Positions 9,106 to 19,345 of a DNA stretch of 64,000 bases are shown in pieces; within the stretch, counting starts at the first letter, position 1, and each line of letters opens with the position of its first letter. A model generated the notes under the pieces. The model had not been told where the DNA came from. It saw only the letters and a list, made by a program, of their open reading frames with translations, and ran no database searches. The position numbers were made by a program, and so were the translations under genes. Source of the DNA: Streptomyces mirabilis (GTDB lineage: Bacteria; Actinomycetota; Actinomycetes; Streptomycetales; Streptomycetaceae); NCBI RefSeq assembly GCF_039503195.1, contig NZ_JBCJKP010000001.1, positions 10,540,001-10,604,000 on the forward strand, in the 5' to 3' direction.

Positions 9106-9755
9106 ACGCCGTTGCGGACCAGACACCGCTGTGCCTGTCGGAGATCGTGAGCGGCGTCGCGACGGTGACGCTGAACCGCCCCGACGCGCGCAACGCCATG
9201 AACATCCCGTTGCTCCAGCAGCTGGTCGCGGCGCTCAAGGACGCCCGCGGACAGGGCGTCGACGTCCTGTTGCTGAAGGCGGAGGGCCCGGCCTTCTGCG
9301 CGGGTGCCGACGTGCGGTCGGACGACGGCACCGCGGGGGGCCGGCCCGGCCTGCGCCGGCAACTGATCGAGGAGGCGTGCGACCTCGTCGAAGCGTTCCC
9401 CGCCTCGGTCGCCGCCGTGCAGGGCCCGGCCGTCGGCGGCGGATGGGCCCTGGCCGTCGCTGCCGTGGCCACGCTGGCGACTCCGGGCGCGATGTTCCGC
9501 TTCCCGGAGCTCCGGCTGGGCTTCCTGCCCCCGGACCAGACGGTCCGCCGCCTGCGGGCCGCCGTCGGTCCCGCGGCGGCGTTCCGGCTGCTGGTGGCGG
9601 ATGAACGTTTCACCGGAGACGACCTGGCCCGGCTCGGCCTGGTCGACGTAGTCGAGGCCGCGGACCTCGGCCACCGGGCCCGGCACCTCGCCGAGCAGTT
9701 CGCGGCCGCACCGTCCGATCTTGTCCGGACCCTTCGGACGGCTCTCACCACCTGA
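9102..9755 (+). CDS. Enoyl-CoA hydratase/isomerase family protein (short)
   Basis: A 217-residue crotonase-fold protein. Both oxyanion-hole regions are present: AFCAGADVRSD near residues 65-75 and GPAVGGGWALA near 107-117, followed by FRFPELRLGFLPP. The common C-terminal helical extension is shortened compared with the usual roughly 260 residues, which may affect oligomerisation or substrate choice. The usual hydratase glutamate cannot be confirmed, so isomerase or hydrolase activity is possible. It overlaps the LLM gene upstream by four bases and lies 77 bp before the acyl-CoA dehydrogenase gene. Confidence 0.85.
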   Translation: MNAVADQTPLCLSEIVSGVATVTLNRPDARNAMNIPLLQQLVAALKDARGQGVDVLLLKAEGPAFCAGADVRSDDGTAGGRPGLRRQLIEEACDLVEAFPASVAAVQGPAVGGGWALAVAAVATLATPGAMFRFPELRLGFLPPDQTVRRLRAAVGPAAAFRLLVADERFTGDDLARLGLVDVVEAADLGHRARHLAEQFAAAPSDLVRTLRTALTT

Positions 9756-9832
9756 CTTCCCCCGCGGCGACCGCACCGTTCGGACCACCCGATCCACCCG
9801 GCCGCCCGATCCCCTTCGGAAAGGCGACAACC

Positions 9833-10987
9833 ATGAGCGCGAACCCCTTCATCGAATCCGAGGACCAGGAGCAGTTGCGGGCCACGGCCCGTGCGGTGAT
9901 CGCACGTCACGCTCCCCAGCGTGACGTGCGGATCTGGGACGAGGAGGGCTCCTACCCCGAGCACCTCTACCGCGAGATCGCCCAGCTGGGCTGGTACGAC
10001 ATCGTCGCGGACGACGAACCCCTCGAGGGCATGGCCGGCCTGCTGATCGCGCTGTGCGAGGAGGTCGGGCGGGCGAGTTCGGACCTGGTCGCGCTGCTGA
10101 ACTTGAACATCAGCGGGATCCGCGACCTGATCCGCTGGGGCACCCTCGAACAGCGGGAGAAGTACGCCGAGCCCGTGCTGCGCGGCGACGGCAGGTTCTC
10201 CATCGCGGTCTCGGAACCGGACGTCGGCTCGGACGCGGCGAGCGTGTCGACGACGGCGGAACGCGTCGAGGGCGGCTGGCTGCTGAACGGGCAGAAGACC
10301 TACTGCGAGGGTGCGGGGATCCCGGGCACGGTGATGGAGCTGTTCGCGAAGACCGGCGACAGCGGCCGCAAGCGCGACGACCTCGCCGTCTTCCTGGTCC
10401 CCTCAGACCACCCGGGTGTGGAGATCCGCCGGATGCCGGCCCTGGGCCGCAACATCAGCGGGATCTACGAGGTGTTCCTCCACGACGTGCTGGTCCCCGA
10501 CGAGGCCCTGCTGGGCGAGCCGGGCCAGGGCTGGCAGATCCTGAAGGAGCGGCTGGTCCTGGAGCGGATCATGATCAGCTCGGGGTTCCTGGGCAGTGTC
10601 GGACAGGTCCTGGACATGACGGTCGAGTACGCCAACGAGCGCGAGCAGTTCGGGAAGACGATCTCGTCGTACCAGGGTGTGACGCTGCCGCTCGCGGAGA
10701 TGTTCGTTCGCAAGGACGCGGCCCGCTGCGCGGTGCAGCGGTCGGCGGCGTTCTTCGACGCGGGCCTGCCGTGCGAGACGGAAAGCACGATGGCCAAGTT
10801 CCTGTGCGGCCAGATCTACGCCGAGGCGTCGGCGCTGGCGGTGCAGCTGCAGGGCGCGTACGGCTACGTCCGCGACCACACGCTGCCGATGCACCACTCG
10901 GACGGGATCATCGCCCGGGTGGTGGCCGGACCGCCGTCGGTGCAGCTGAACTTCATCGCGCGGTCCATGGGCCTGCGCGCCCACTGA
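9833..10987 (+). CDS. Acyl-CoA dehydrogenase
   Basis: A 384-residue flavoprotein predicted to introduce an alpha-beta double bond into an acyl-CoA, passing electrons to ETF. Features are [17 protein letters not shown] (substrate and FAD region, near 121-137), [12 protein letters not shown], the [14 protein letters not shown] helix, and the C-terminal [11 protein letters not shown]. Length and order are normal. ETF genes at 19.5-21.4 kb supply a likely electron acceptor. The RBS is GGAAAGG before the ATG at 9833. The catalytic base was not assigned. Confidence 0.93.
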   Translation: MSANPFIESEDQEQLRATARAVIARHAPQRDVRIWDEEGSYPEHLYREIAQLGWYDIVADDEPLEGMAGLLIALCEEVGRASSDLVALLNLNISGIRDLIRWGTLEQREKYAEPVLRGDGRFSIAVSEPDVGSDAASVSTTAERVEGGWLLNGQKTYCEGAGIPGTVMELFAKTGDSGRKRDDLAVFLVPSDHPGVEIRRMPALGRNISGIYEVFLHDVLVPDEALLGEPGQGWQILKERLVLERIMISSGFLGSVGQVLDMTVEYANEREQFGKTISSYQGVTLPLAEMFVRKDAARCAVQRSAAFFDAGLPCETESTMAKFLCGQIYAEASALAVQLQGAYGYVRDHTLPMHHSDGIIARVVAGPPSVQLNFIARSMGLRAH

Positions 10988-11019
10988 CCATGCACGAGCG
11001 TCCACGTGAGGAGACCGCG

Positions 11020-13590
11020 GTGACTTCCACACCCGTACGCCGTGCCCTGGCCAGGGCCAGGGCGGGCAAGAACATCGACCGCCGGGAGGCGGCGGCCCTG
11101 CTCGGGGCGCGCGGCGACGACCTGGCCTCGCTGTGCGAGGTCGCCGGGTCCGTGCGCTCGGCGGGTCTCCTCGACGCGGGGCGGCCCGGCATCGTCACCT
11201 ACAGCAGGAAGGTGTTCGTACCGCTGACCCGGCTGTGCCGGGACCGGTGCCACTACTGCACGTTCGCGACCACCCCGGGCCGGGTCGAGGAGGCCTATCT
11301 CACACCCGGGCAGGTCCTCGACATCGCCCGGGAGGGAGCCCGACTGGGCTGCAAGGAGGCCCTGTTCACGCTCGGGGACCGTCCGGAGGCCCGGTGGAAG
11401 GCCGCCCGGGAGTGGCTGGACGTACACGGCTACGAGGACACCCTGGCGTATGTGCGGGCGATGGCGATCCTGGTGCTGGAGGAGACCGGCCTGATCCCGC
11501 ATCTGAACCCCGGGGTGATGAGCTGGACGGAACTGCAGCGCCTGAAGCCCGTCGCAGGGTCGATGGGCCTGATGCTGGAGTCGACGGCACGGTCGCTGTG
11601 GGCGGAGCCGGGGGGCTGCCACTACGGGTCCCCGGACAAGGACCCCGCGGTGCGGCTGCGGACGATCGAGGACGCCTCCCGTAGCAGTATCCCCTTCACG
11701 ACGGGGATCCTGATCGGTATCGGCGAGAGCGCCGAGGACCGGGTCGAGTCGATCCTGGAGATCCGCCGCATCGCCCGGCAGTACGGGGCGGTCCAGGAAG
11801 TGATCGTGCAGAACTTCCGGGCCAAGCCGGACACGGCCATGAAGTCGGTGCCGGACGCGGACCTGGAGGAGTACCTCGCGGCGATCGCGGTCGCGAGGAT
11901 CCTGCTGGGGCCGAAGATGCGGATCCAGGCCCCGCCGAACCTGTCCGACCCGAACGAGCTGCGGCTCCTGCTCGCGGCCGGCGTCGACGACTGGGGCGGC
12001 GTGTCACCCCTGACACCCGACCACGTCAACCCGGAACGGCCCTGGCCGCAGCTGGAGCGCCTCGCGGAACTCACCGCCGGAGCCGGACTCGAACTGCGCG
12101 AACGCCTCGCGGCGCAGCCGGAGTACATCCGTGCGGGCAGCCCGTGGGCGGACGCCCGCGTCCAGCCGCACCTGCGGGCACTCGCCGACCCGGACACCGG
12201 CCTCGCCGCCGACGTGCTGCCGGTGGGCAGGCCGTGGCAGGAAGCCGCCGAGGCCGTCTCGTCCGGGCGTACCGACCTGCACACCGCGATCGACCGGGAA
12301 GGCCGCCTCACCACCGCGCGCGGTGACTTCGACAACGCGTTCGGCGACTGGCAGGTCCTTGCCGACCAGGTCAGCAGCCTCCCCGCCGGGGCCGGCACGA
12401 GTGGGCCGGAGCGCCTCGACCGCGACGTCGCCGACGCCCTGCGGGCGGCCGAGCGAGACCCTGCGGGCATCACGGACGCGCAGGCGTTGGCGCTGGCCCA
12501 TGCGGACGGTCCGGAGCTCGACGCGATGTGCCGGCTCGCGGACCAGGTCCGCCGGTCCGCAGTCGGTGACACCGTCACCTACGTGGTCAACCGGAACGTC
12601 AACTTCAGTAACGTCTGCTACGTCGGCTGCCGGTTCTGCGCGTTCGCGCAGCGGGAGACCGACGCGGACGCCTACCGGCTGTCGCTGGGCGAGGTCGGCG
12701 ACCGGGTCGAACAGGCCTGGGCCGTGGGCGCGACGGAGGTGTGCATGCAGGGCGGTATCGACCCGGCCCTGCCCAGCAGCGTCCACCACGACCTCGCCCG
12801 CGCGGTCAAGGAACGCTGCCCCGACATGCACCTGCACGCGTTCTCCCCGATGGAGATCATCAGCGGCGCGTCCCGGATGGGGATCTCCGTGTCCGAGTGG
12901 CTGGCCGGGGCGCGCGAGGCGGGGCTGGACTCCGTGCCGGGCACCGCGGCGGAGATCCTCGACGACGAGATCCGCTGGATCCTGACCAAGGGCAAGCTCC
13001 CCGCCGCGGAGTGGATCCGGGTGGTGAAGACCGCGCACGGACTGGGGATCCCCACGACCGCGACCATGATGTACGGACACGTCGACGAGCCTCGGCACTG
13101 GGTCGGGCACCTGCGGACCCTGGTCGACATCCAGCGGGAGACGGGCGGGTTCACCGAGTTCGTACCGCTGCCCTTCGTGCACCACTCCTCCCCGATCTAC
13201 CTCGCCGGGATCGCCCGGCCGGGCCCGACCCACCGGGACAACCGGGCCGTCCACGCCCTCGCGCGCCTGCTGATGCACGGGTACATCGACAACATCGAGT
13301 GCTCGTGGGTCAAGCTGTCGCCCGAGCAGTGCGAACAGATGCTGCGCGGGGGTGCCAACGACCTGGGCGGGACGCTGATGGAGGAGACCATCAGCCGGAT
13401 GGCGGGCTCGACGAACGGGTCGATGAAGACCATCGCGGACATCGAGGCCCTCGCCGCAGCGGCCGGCCGGCCGGCCCGGCAGCGCTCGACGACCTACGGC
13501 CAGGTCAGCGCGGAACGCGCGGAAGCGGCCCGCCGGTTCGACACGGAAGTCCACCGGGTCGTACCCCTGAGTGTCGGATTCGTACGATGA
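11020..13590 (+). CDS. fbiC: FO synthase, fused CofG-CofH (7,8-didemethyl-8-hydroxy-5-deazariboflavin synthase)
   Basis: A large two-domain radical SAM enzyme of 856 residues that builds the deazaflavin head of F420 from tyrosine and 5-amino-6-ribitylamino-uracil. The N-terminal CofG-like half carries the CxxxCxxC cluster ligands at C73, C77 and C80 ([10 protein letters not shown]). The C-terminal CofH-like half carries C533, C537 and C540 ([10 protein letters not shown]). The GTG at 11020 is preferred because of its GGAG site; an in-frame ATG at 10990 is possible. It ends in an ATGA overlap with fbiD. Placement inside a beta-oxidation operon is unusual and suggests demand for extra F420 when the pathway is induced. 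Confidence 0.95.
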   Translation: MTSTPVRRALARARAGKNIDRREAAALLGARGDDLASLCEVAGSVRSAGLLDAGRPGIVTYSRKVFVPLTRLCRDRCHYCTFATTPGRVEEAYLTPGQVLDIAREGARLGCKEALFTLGDRPEARWKAAREWLDVHGYEDTLAYVRAMAILVLEETGLIPHLNPGVMSWTELQRLKPVAGSMGLMLESTARSLWAEPGGCHYGSPDKDPAVRLRTIEDASRSSIPFTTGILIGIGESAEDRVESILEIRRIARQYGAVQEVIVQNFRAKPDTAMKSVPDADLEEYLAAIAVARILLGPKMRIQAPPNLSDPNELRLLLAAGVDDWGGVSPLTPDHVNPERPWPQLERLAELTAGAGLELRERLAAQPEYIRAGSPWADARVQPHLRALADPDTGLAADVLPVGRPWQEAAEAVSSGRTDLHTAIDREGRLTTARGDFDNAFGDWQVLADQVSSLPAGAGTSGPERLDRDVADALRAAERDPAGITDAQALALAHADGPELDAMCRLADQVRRSAVGDTVTYVVNRNVNFSNVCYVGCRFCAFAQRETDADAYRLSLGEVGDRVEQAWAVGATEVCMQGGIDPALPSSVHHDLARAVKERCPDMHLHAFSPMEIISGASRMGISVSEWLAGAREAGLDSVPGTAAEILDDEIRWILTKGKLPAAEWIRVVKTAHGLGIPTTATMMYGHVDEPRHWVGHLRTLVDIQRETGGFTEFVPLPFVHHSSPIYLAGIARPGPTHRDNRAVHALARLLMHGYIDNIECSWVKLSPEQCEQMLRGGANDLGGTLMEETISRMAGSTNGSMKTIADIEALAAAAGRPARQRSTTYGQVSAERAEAARRFDTEVHRVVPLSVGFVR

Positions 13591-14468
13591 CCACCGGCCG
13601 GCACGACCACGGCCACGCGGACGGGGGTGCGGACGGCCGGGCCCACCACCCGGCCGGCATGGGCGGACACCGCGACAACCGTGCGCGCTCCGAAGTGCGT
13701 TGGGCCGTTGTCATCCCGCAGAAGGACCTCCGCCTGGCGAAGAGCCGCCTCGCACTCGACTCCCGTGACCGGCAGCGGGTCGCGAGTGCCCTGTTCCGCG
13801 ACACCGTGGCCGCCGCGCGGCACACGCCCGGCGTGTCCACGGTGATCGTCGTGGTCGACCGGATCCAGGACCTCGAACCCGTCGCCGGCCTCGGTGTCGG
13901 ACACGTCCTCGGGACCGGCCCGGGTCTCAACGGGGCCCTGCGCCAAGGCGAACTGACCGCCCGCGCCGGCCATCCCGGGTGCGGTGTCGCCGCGCTCCCC
14001 GCCGACCTGCCGCTGATCGAACCCGCGGTCCTCGCCCGGGCCCTGGCCGAGGCCGGGGCCCATGACCGGGCGTTCCTCCCCGACGCGGACGACGAGGGCA
14101 CCACGCTCCTCACCGCGCGTCCCGGACACGCGCTCGGTCCGGTCTACGGAAACGGCTCCCGCCGGGCCCACCGCCGCTCCGGCGCCGTCGAACTGACCGA
14201 ACCCGGCCTCGCCGCGCTGCGCTACGACCTCGACTGCCTCGCCCACCTCGCCCTCGTGCCACCCCTGGCACGACACACCCACCTCTCGGACGTACTCGCC
14301 CATCTGAGGCCCGTGTCGTCGCTCGTGGATGCTTCGTACCTCCCCGACGTCTTCGGCCGTCCCGCGCCGCCGCGGGACCGTGACGGCGCGGGTGACGGAC
14401 AGGTGGCCGGGTTCGCGGCCGGGGGCGCGGTTCTGCCGGGCGTCGCACGTCACCCGCCGGAGGCATAG
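13587..14468 (+). CDS. fbiD: 2-phospho-L-lactate/phosphoenolpyruvate guanylyltransferase (FbiD/CofC)
   Basis: A 293-residue nucleotidyltransferase that makes the activated three-carbon precursor joined to FO in F420 assembly. The motif [16 protein letters not shown] is the family signature, followed by [18 protein letters not shown] and [13 protein letters not shown]. The first 35 or so residues are a His/Gly/Asp-rich, probably disordered extension not usual in the family; translation may also begin further in. It starts within the fbiC stop codon, so production is coupled. fbiA and fbiB are not in the window and must be supplied elsewhere. Confidence 0.9.
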   Translation: MTTGRHDHGHADGGADGRAHHPAGMGGHRDNRARSEVRWAVVIPQKDLRLAKSRLALDSRDRQRVASALFRDTVAAARHTPGVSTVIVVVDRIQDLEPVAGLGVGHVLGTGPGLNGALRQGELTARAGHPGCGVAALPADLPLIEPAVLARALAEAGAHDRAFLPDADDEGTTLLTARPGHALGPVYGNGSRRAHRRSGAVELTEPGLAALRYDLDCLAHLALVPPLARHTHLSDVLAHLRPVSSLVDASYLPDVFGRPAPPRDRDGAGDGQVAGFAAGGAVLPGVARHPPEA

Positions 14469-14469
14469 G

Positions 14470-14520
14470 AACGACCTTGGCGGCCAGAGGAATCGAGGGT
14501 GCCTGGCCGCCAAGGTCGTT
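14470..14520. terminator. Bidirectional hairpin between convergent fbiD and maoC-like genes
   Basis: A perfect 18-bp inverted repeat: AACGACCTTGGCGGCCAG at 14470-14487 pairs with its complement at 14503-14520 around a 15-base loop, followed by GTTTT. It sits two bases after the fbiD stop and about 20 bp from the stop of the convergent MaoC-type gene, so it can end both transcripts. Confidence 0.88.
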
Positions 14521-14541
14521 GTTTTCCGGGGACGGCTCACT

Positions 14542-15000
14542 TTACGGGTAGTAGTGCGTGAGGGACTCCGCGACGCAGGCGGGCTTGTCGGATCCTTCGA
14601 GTTCGAAGGTGAAGGCGCGGTGCACCTGGATCCCGCCCCGGCTCACCTCGCGTACTTCGGTGATCTCCGCGTGCAGGCGGATCCTGCTGCCGACCGGCAC
14701 GGGCGTGGGGAAACGCACCTTGTTCACACCGTAGTTGAGGGCCATGCCCACGCCGGTGACCTGGAGGAGCTCCGCCACCATGGGGATGCCCCAGCTGAGC
14801 ACCATGTAGCCGTGCGCGATCGTGCGCCCGAACGGGCCTTCGGCCGCGCGCTCGACGTCGGTGTGGATCCACTGGCCGTCGCCGGAGACCGCCGCGAAGG
14901 TGTCGATGAGCGCCTGGGTGACTTCCCTCCACTCGGAGTGTCCGAGGTCGCGGCCGGCCAGCTTCGCGATCTCCGGTATGCCGTTGACGGTCAGTGTCAC
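14542..15000 (-). CDS. MaoC-like (R-specific) enoyl-CoA hydratase
   Basis: A 152-residue single hot-dog-fold protein. SGDGQWIHTDVERA contains the Asp and His of the hydratase-2 active site, and GPFGRTIAHGYMVLSWGIPM is the conserved MaoC helix. Predicted to hydrate a trans-2-enoyl-CoA to the R-3-hydroxyacyl-CoA, either complementing the crotonase-type hydratase or acting on a different intermediate. It starts at a GTG, lies downstream of the thiolase gene on the minus strand with an 84-bp gap, and is probably co-transcribed with it. Confidence 0.88.
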   Translation of the reverse strand: MTLTVNGIPEIAKLAGRDLGHSEWREVTQALIDTFAAVSGDGQWIHTDVERAAEGPFGRTIAHGYMVLSWGIPMVAELLQVTGVGMALNYGVNKVRFPTPVPVGSRIRLHAEITEVREVSRGGIQVHRAFTFELEGSDKPACVAESLTHYYP

Positions 15001-15084
15001 GATGGACTCCGGTTTCCTTGGCTCAGTGCCTCGTTGGATGACGGCCGGCCATCGGCCGACCGGTGCCTACGGTCCGGTGGGGCG

Positions 15085-16308
15085 TCAGCCCGTGATGTGT
15101 TCGAACACCGCGGCCAGGCCCTGGCCTCCGCCGATGCACATCGTCTCCAGGCCGTAGCGGGTCCCCCTGCGGTGCATCTCGCGCACCAGGGTGGCCAGGA
15201 TCCGGGCGCCGGTCGCCCCGACGGGGTGGCCGAGCGAGATGCCGGAGCCGTTGACGTTGATCCGCTCGTGGTCGGCGTCGGTCAGACCCAGCACCCGTGT
15301 GCAGGCCAGTACCTGGGCGGCGAAGGCCTCGTTGAGCTCGATCAGGCCCATGTCGGTGAGCGAGAGCCCGGCCCTCTCCAGGGCCTTGCGGGTGGCCGGC
15401 ACCGGGCCTAGCCCCATGGTCTCGGCAGGCACCCCGGCGCGGGCGAAGGACAACAGTCGCACCAGCGGGGTCAGGCCCAGCCGCTGGGCCGTGGCGCGGG
15501 TGGTCACCAGGCACGCGGCCGCCGCGTCGTTCTGACCGCTGGCGTTGCCCGCGGTGACGGTCGCCTCCGGGTCGGACCTGCCCATGATCGGCCGGAGCGC
15601 GGCCAGTTGCTCCGCCGTCGTGCCGGGGCGGGGATGCTCGTCCTCGGTCACGGTGACCTCGCCCTTGCGGGTGCGCACCGCGACGGGGACGATCTCGTCC
15701 TTGAACAGCCCGGCCGCCATGGCGGCCGCGGTGCGCTGCTGCGAGCGCACCGCGAGGGCGTCCTGGTCCTCGCGGGAGATGGAGTACGCGCGGCGGAGGT
15801 TCTCCGCGGTCTCGATCATGCCGCCGGGGACGGGGTGGTTGACACCGCCGGCGGTGGCCCGGCCGCGCGCCAGCGAGTCGTGGAGTTCGAGGCTCGGCGT
15901 CTTGATGCCCCACCGGCCGTCGTGGGTGTAGAAGGGGGCCGCGCTCATGACGTCCACCCCGCCCGCGACGACGACATCGCTGAAGCCGCTGCGGATCTGC
16001 ATGGCGGCGTCGAGGACGGCCTGGAGGCCCGATCCGCAACGGCGGTCGACCTGGATGCCGGTGACCGAGTCGGGCAGCCCCGCGTCGAGGGCGGCGACCC
16101 GCCCGATCGCGGGGGCGTCGGAGGTCGGGTAGGCGTGTCCGAGGATCACCTCGTCGATCCGCTGGGGGTCGATCCCGGTGCGGCCGACGATCTCGGCGAT
16201 GACGAGCGCCGCGAGACCGGCCGCCCGCTGGCCCGCGAGCGCGCCGCCGAAGCGGCCGATCGGCGTTCGCAGCGGCTCGCAGATGACGACATCGGCTTGT
16301 TCGGACAT
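15085..16308 (-). CDS. Acetyl-CoA C-acyltransferase (thiolase)
   Basis: A 407-residue degradative-type thiolase for the final cleavage of a 3-ketoacyl-CoA. The nucleophile is C91 in DRRCGSGLQAV. The later active-site elements NVNGSGISLGHPVGATGARI and the C-terminal cysteine in METMCIGGGQG are intact. The ATG at 16308 begins MSEQADVVICEPLRTPIGRFGG split across the usual thiolase N-terminus. It lies 116 bp after the LysR gene on the same strand and upstream of the MaoC-like gene. Chain-length or PaaJ-like specificity cannot be decided. Confidence 0.93.
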   Translation of the reverse strand: MSEQADVVICEPLRTPIGRFGGALAGQRAAGLAALVIAEIVGRTGIDPQRIDEVILGHAYPTSDAPAIGRVAALDAGLPDSVTGIQVDRRCGSGLQAVLDAAMQIRSGFSDVVVAGGVDVMSAAPFYTHDGRWGIKTPSLELHDSLARGRATAGGVNHPVPGGMIETAENLRRAYSISREDQDALAVRSQQRTAAAMAAGLFKDEIVPVAVRTRKGEVTVTEDEHPRPGTTAEQLAALRPIMGRSDPEATVTAGNASGQNDAAAACLVTTRATAQRLGLTPLVRLLSFARAGVPAETMGLGPVPATRKALERAGLSLTDMGLIELNEAFAAQVLACTRVLGLTDADHERINVNGSGISLGHPVGATGARILATLVREMHRRGTRYGLETMCIGGGQGLAAVFEHITG

Positions 16309-16424
16309 GCGACTGCCTTTCCCTGGTGGGGAAGTTCTACGGCGGAACCGTTCCTGCCGAGCCTCGCACTCCGACACCAAGAAGATCCAATACCTGATTC
16401 ACGTCAGACTCGGACGGAAATCGT

Positions 16425-17327
16425 CTAGGTGCTCAGGGTGGGGGTCGGCAGGGCGTCCTCGGCCACGGCGAGGACCGAGTGCAGCGCGGCCGACGGATTG
16501 TCCGTACGCCAGGCCAGCGCCGCCTGGAGCCGGATGGGAGGCCCGGCCAGCGGGCGGTACACCAGGCCGGTCTGCTGGACGTGCAGGCAGGACGTCAGGG
16601 TCAGCGTCACCCCGACCCCGGCGGCCACCAGCGCCAGGATGGTGTGGGAGTCCGGAGCCTCCTGGACCACCCGCGGCGTGAACCCGGCCGTGTCGCAGAC
16701 CTGGAACGTCGCGTCGCGCAGGCTGGACCCGGCGTTGGCGGGGAAACTCACGAAGGGCTCCTCGCCCAGGGCGGCGATCGGGATGCGATCGCGCTGGGCC
16801 AGGGGATGGTAGGAGGGCAGCGCGCAGATCATCTCCTCCTCTCCGATGACCCGCAGTGTCACGCCCGGGGGAGTGGCCGAAAGCCGTACGAAACCGAGGT
16901 CCAGCGAGCCCTCCGCGACGCCCGCAAGGGCCGCGTTGGCGTAGGTCTGCCCCTTCAGGACCAGCTCGATGCCGGGGTGGACGGCCCTGACGGCCCGGGT
17001 CAGCCGGGGCAGGCTCTCATGGCTGGAGGCGCCGGCGAAGCCCACGGTCACCTGCCCGTACTGGCCCAGCCCGGCGGCCCTGGCGGCCCGTGTGGCCAGG
17101 TCGAGGTCCTTGAGCACGGTACGCACCGGCTCCAGGTAGGACTGGCCGGCGCTGGTGAGCTTGACCGAGCGGGTGTTGCGCTCGAAGAGCTGGACCCCCA
17201 GCTCCTTCTCCAACTGCCGGATCTGCTGGCTCAGCGGTGGCTGGGCCATCTGGAGCCGCTTGGCGGCACGGCCGAAGTGCAGCTCTTCGGCGACGGCTAC
17301 GAAGGCGACCAGGCGGCGCAGTTCCAT
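16425..17327 (-). CDS. LysR family transcriptional regulator
   Basis: A 300-residue regulator with an N-terminal winged helix-turn-helix (MELRRLVAFVAVAEELHFG, then AKRLQMAQPPLSQQIRQLE) and a C-terminal periplasmic-binding-like effector domain. The start at 17327 was chosen because it gives the canonical MELRRL opening; an upstream ATG adds 14 unlikely residues. It is divergent from the 3-hydroxyacyl-CoA dehydrogenase across 476 bp and lies upstream of the thiolase, the usual layout for a LysR protein controlling both sides. The effector is probably a pathway acid or CoA ester. Confidence 0.92.
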   Translation of the reverse strand: MELRRLVAFVAVAEELHFGRAAKRLQMAQPPLSQQIRQLEKELGVQLFERNTRSVKLTSAGQSYLEPVRTVLKDLDLATRAARAAGLGQYGQVTVGFAGASSHESLPRLTRAVRAVHPGIELVLKGQTYANAALAGVAEGSLDLGFVRLSATPPGVTLRVIGEEEMICALPSYHPLAQRDRIPIAALGEEPFVSFPANAGSSLRDATFQVCDTAGFTPRVVQEAPDSHTILALVAAGVGVTLTLTSCLHVQQTGLVYRPLAGPPIRLQAALAWRTDNPSAALHSVLAVAEDALPTPTLST

Positions 17328-17803
17328 GGTGGTTCCCACTGTTCCGACTCCGGGACGCATCCCGGTCATTCATCGAATGAACGTCTCAAAGCGTGTGCCA
17401 TTTAGTATTGGACATTAATGGATTACGGCTGGCACCGTAAGACCGTCCGCCCAACCGCTCCGCGCAGGCCCGGCCTGGCGACATGTGACGGGCGTTCTGG
17501 CGTGGCACACCGGCGGACACGTCCGTCCGCCTCGGACGGCGGCCGTTCGCGCGGACTTGCGTCTCCCAGAGCGGAGCGGTCAGGCCGACGGCGGTCCGGA
17601 GGGGTGCGCCGGCGGTGGGTGGTCACCGCGCCCGGGCCACGATGCGTCGGGTGTCACCGCGGCCCGGGCGCGGGAGGCAGGGAGGGCGGGCGTTTCCACC
17701 GGCGGCTGCGGACCGCAACGACCGGGTCAGCAGGACGGATCCGGCTCCCGCACCACTGGAGCGGGCGCGGAAATCCGAGAACCGAGAGGGAGGCGAGATC
17801 CAC
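17328..17803. promoter_or_regulatory. Divergent regulatory region between lysR-type and 3-hydroxyacyl-CoA dehydrogenase genes
   Basis: A 476-bp gene-free stretch. Near the LysR start, TTCAT and ATGAA arms at 17369-17381 form a small dyad with a 3-base spacer, and an AT-rich TTAGTATTGGACATTAAT segment follows at 17402-17419, unusual in this GC-rich DNA. Both are candidate LysR binding or promoter elements. The part near 17,420-17,790 is GC-rich and nothing specific was recognised apart from the GAGGGAGGCGAG ribosome site of the next gene. Confidence 0.45.
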
Positions 17804-19345
17804 ATGCGAATCAGGATTGTCGGCGCCGGTGCCATGGGCCGCGGTATCGCCCAGTGGGCGGCGGTCGCCGGCCACACCGTCGAAGTCGCCGATGTACGGC
17901 AGGAGGCCGTGGGCGAGGCCATCGGGTTCGTCCGGCGCATGCTCGAACGCGCCGCGCAGAAGCAGCGGATGACCGATGAGGCCGCCGGAGCCGCTGCGGC
18001 GCGGCTGCTCCCGGTGGACTCGCCGGCCGCGCCGGGCGACGACGTGGAGCTCGTCATCGAGGCGGTCCGCGAGGACCTGGCCACCAAGACGGAGCTGTTC
18101 CGGCAGCTGGAGGACGTCCTGCCCGCGGGTGCGATCTTCGCGACCAACACGTCCTCGCTGCCCGTGACGCAGATCGCGTCGGGACTCCTCGATCCGTCCC
18201 GCCTCTGCGGCCTGCACTTCTTCAATCCCGTGCCGCTGATGAAGACCGTCGAGGTCATTCCGGGCGCGCTGACCCGCCCCGAGATCCCCCAGACCCTCGG
18301 CGAACTGGTCCGGGGTACCGGACACGCCGCGGTAGTCGCGTCGGACACCCCCGGCTTCCTGATCAACCACGTCGGCCGCGGCCTGATCACCGAGGCGTTC
18401 GCGCTGCTGGAGGAGTCCGTCTGCGACACGACGGGCATCGACCGCATCGTCCGCGACGTCCTCGGACTGCGCATGGGCCCCTTCGAGCTGATGGACCTGA
18501 CCGGCCTGGACGTGACCGCCGCGGTGACCGACTCCATCTGGCAGGGCTTCCGGCACTCCGACCGGCTGCGCCCCTCCTACCTCGCTCCCAACCGGGTAGC
18601 GGCGGGCCTGCACGGCCGCAAGACCGGGCGCGGCTTCTACGCGTACGGGCCCGGCATCCCGGCCCCCGCCGACCTGCCGGAACAACCGGTCACCGGCGAT
18701 GCCGACCGGCCGGTGTGGGTCGCCGGCGAGAGCCGGGACAGCGACACACTGCGCACGGTGCTCAGCGAGTCGGGGGCGGCCCTCGAAATGGCATCCGCGC
18801 CCTCGGCGCAGGCTCTCGTGCTGTCCCCGGTCTGGGGAACGACCGTCGCCTGCGCGATCGCCGAGGACGGTCTGCCGGCCGAGCGCACGCTGGGCGTCGA
18901 CCCGCTGTCCCTCACCGCCCGTCGCCGGGTGCTGTCCATGACCCCGGCGTCCGACGAGACCGCGGTGCGCGACGCGCGCGCGGTGCTGGCGCGGGCCGCC
19001 GGCGGTGCCGCGGCCGTCCCGGTGTCCGTCGTGCGCGACACGGCGGGCTCGGTCGCCCAGCGGGTGCTGGCGTCGATCATCTCGGTGGCGGCCTCCGTCG
19101 CGGAGCGCTCCATCGCGGCCCCCGGCGACATCGACATCGCGGTCACGGCGGGACTCGGCTATCCCGTCGGCCCGTTGGCCTGGGGCGACCGCATTGGGGC
19201 CCAGCGCCTGCTCGCCCTCCAGGAAGGGCTCCACCGCAGCACCGGTGACCCGCGGTACCGGCCGACCCGCTGGGTCACCGAGCGCGCGCATCTCGGCCTG
19301 CCGCTCACCGAACCGGGCGCCGTCCCGCCGATCGCCGGCGCCTGA
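17804..19345 (+). CDS. 3-hydroxyacyl-CoA dehydrogenase, two C-terminal domains (PaaH-like)
   Basis: A 513-residue NAD-dependent enzyme oxidising a 3-hydroxyacyl-CoA to the 3-ketoacyl-CoA. The NAD-binding motif GAGAMG is at 7-12, ATNTSSLPVTQIA and LHFFNPVPLMKTVEVI follow, and the first C-terminal helical domain begins at DTPGFLINHVGRG. A second C-terminal domain (RDTAGSVAQRVLASIIS to the end) makes it about 500 residues, as in phenylacetate-pathway PaaH rather than the 280-residue butyryl type. That suggests, but does not prove, a dicarboxylyl or branched substrate. It reads into the ETF genes and is divergent from the LysR gene. Confidence 0.92.
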   Translation: MRIRIVGAGAMGRGIAQWAAVAGHTVEVADVRQEAVGEAIGFVRRMLERAAQKQRMTDEAAGAAAARLLPVDSPAAPGDDVELVIEAVREDLATKTELFRQLEDVLPAGAIFATNTSSLPVTQIASGLLDPSRLCGLHFFNPVPLMKTVEVIPGALTRPEIPQTLGELVRGTGHAAVVASDTPGFLINHVGRGLITEAFALLEESVCDTTGIDRIVRDVLGLRMGPFELMDLTGLDVTAAVTDSIWQGFRHSDRLRPSYLAPNRVAAGLHGRKTGRGFYAYGPGIPAPADLPEQPVTGDADRPVWVAGESRDSDTLRTVLSESGAALEMASAPSAQALVLSPVWGTTVACAIAEDGLPAERTLGVDPLSLTARRRVLSMTPASDETAVRDARAVLARAAGGAAAVPVSVVRDTAGSVAQRVLASIISVAASVAERSIAAPGDIDIAVTAGLGYPVGPLAWGDRIGAQRLLALQEGLHRSTGDPRYRPTRWVTERAHLGLPLTEPGAVPPIAGA

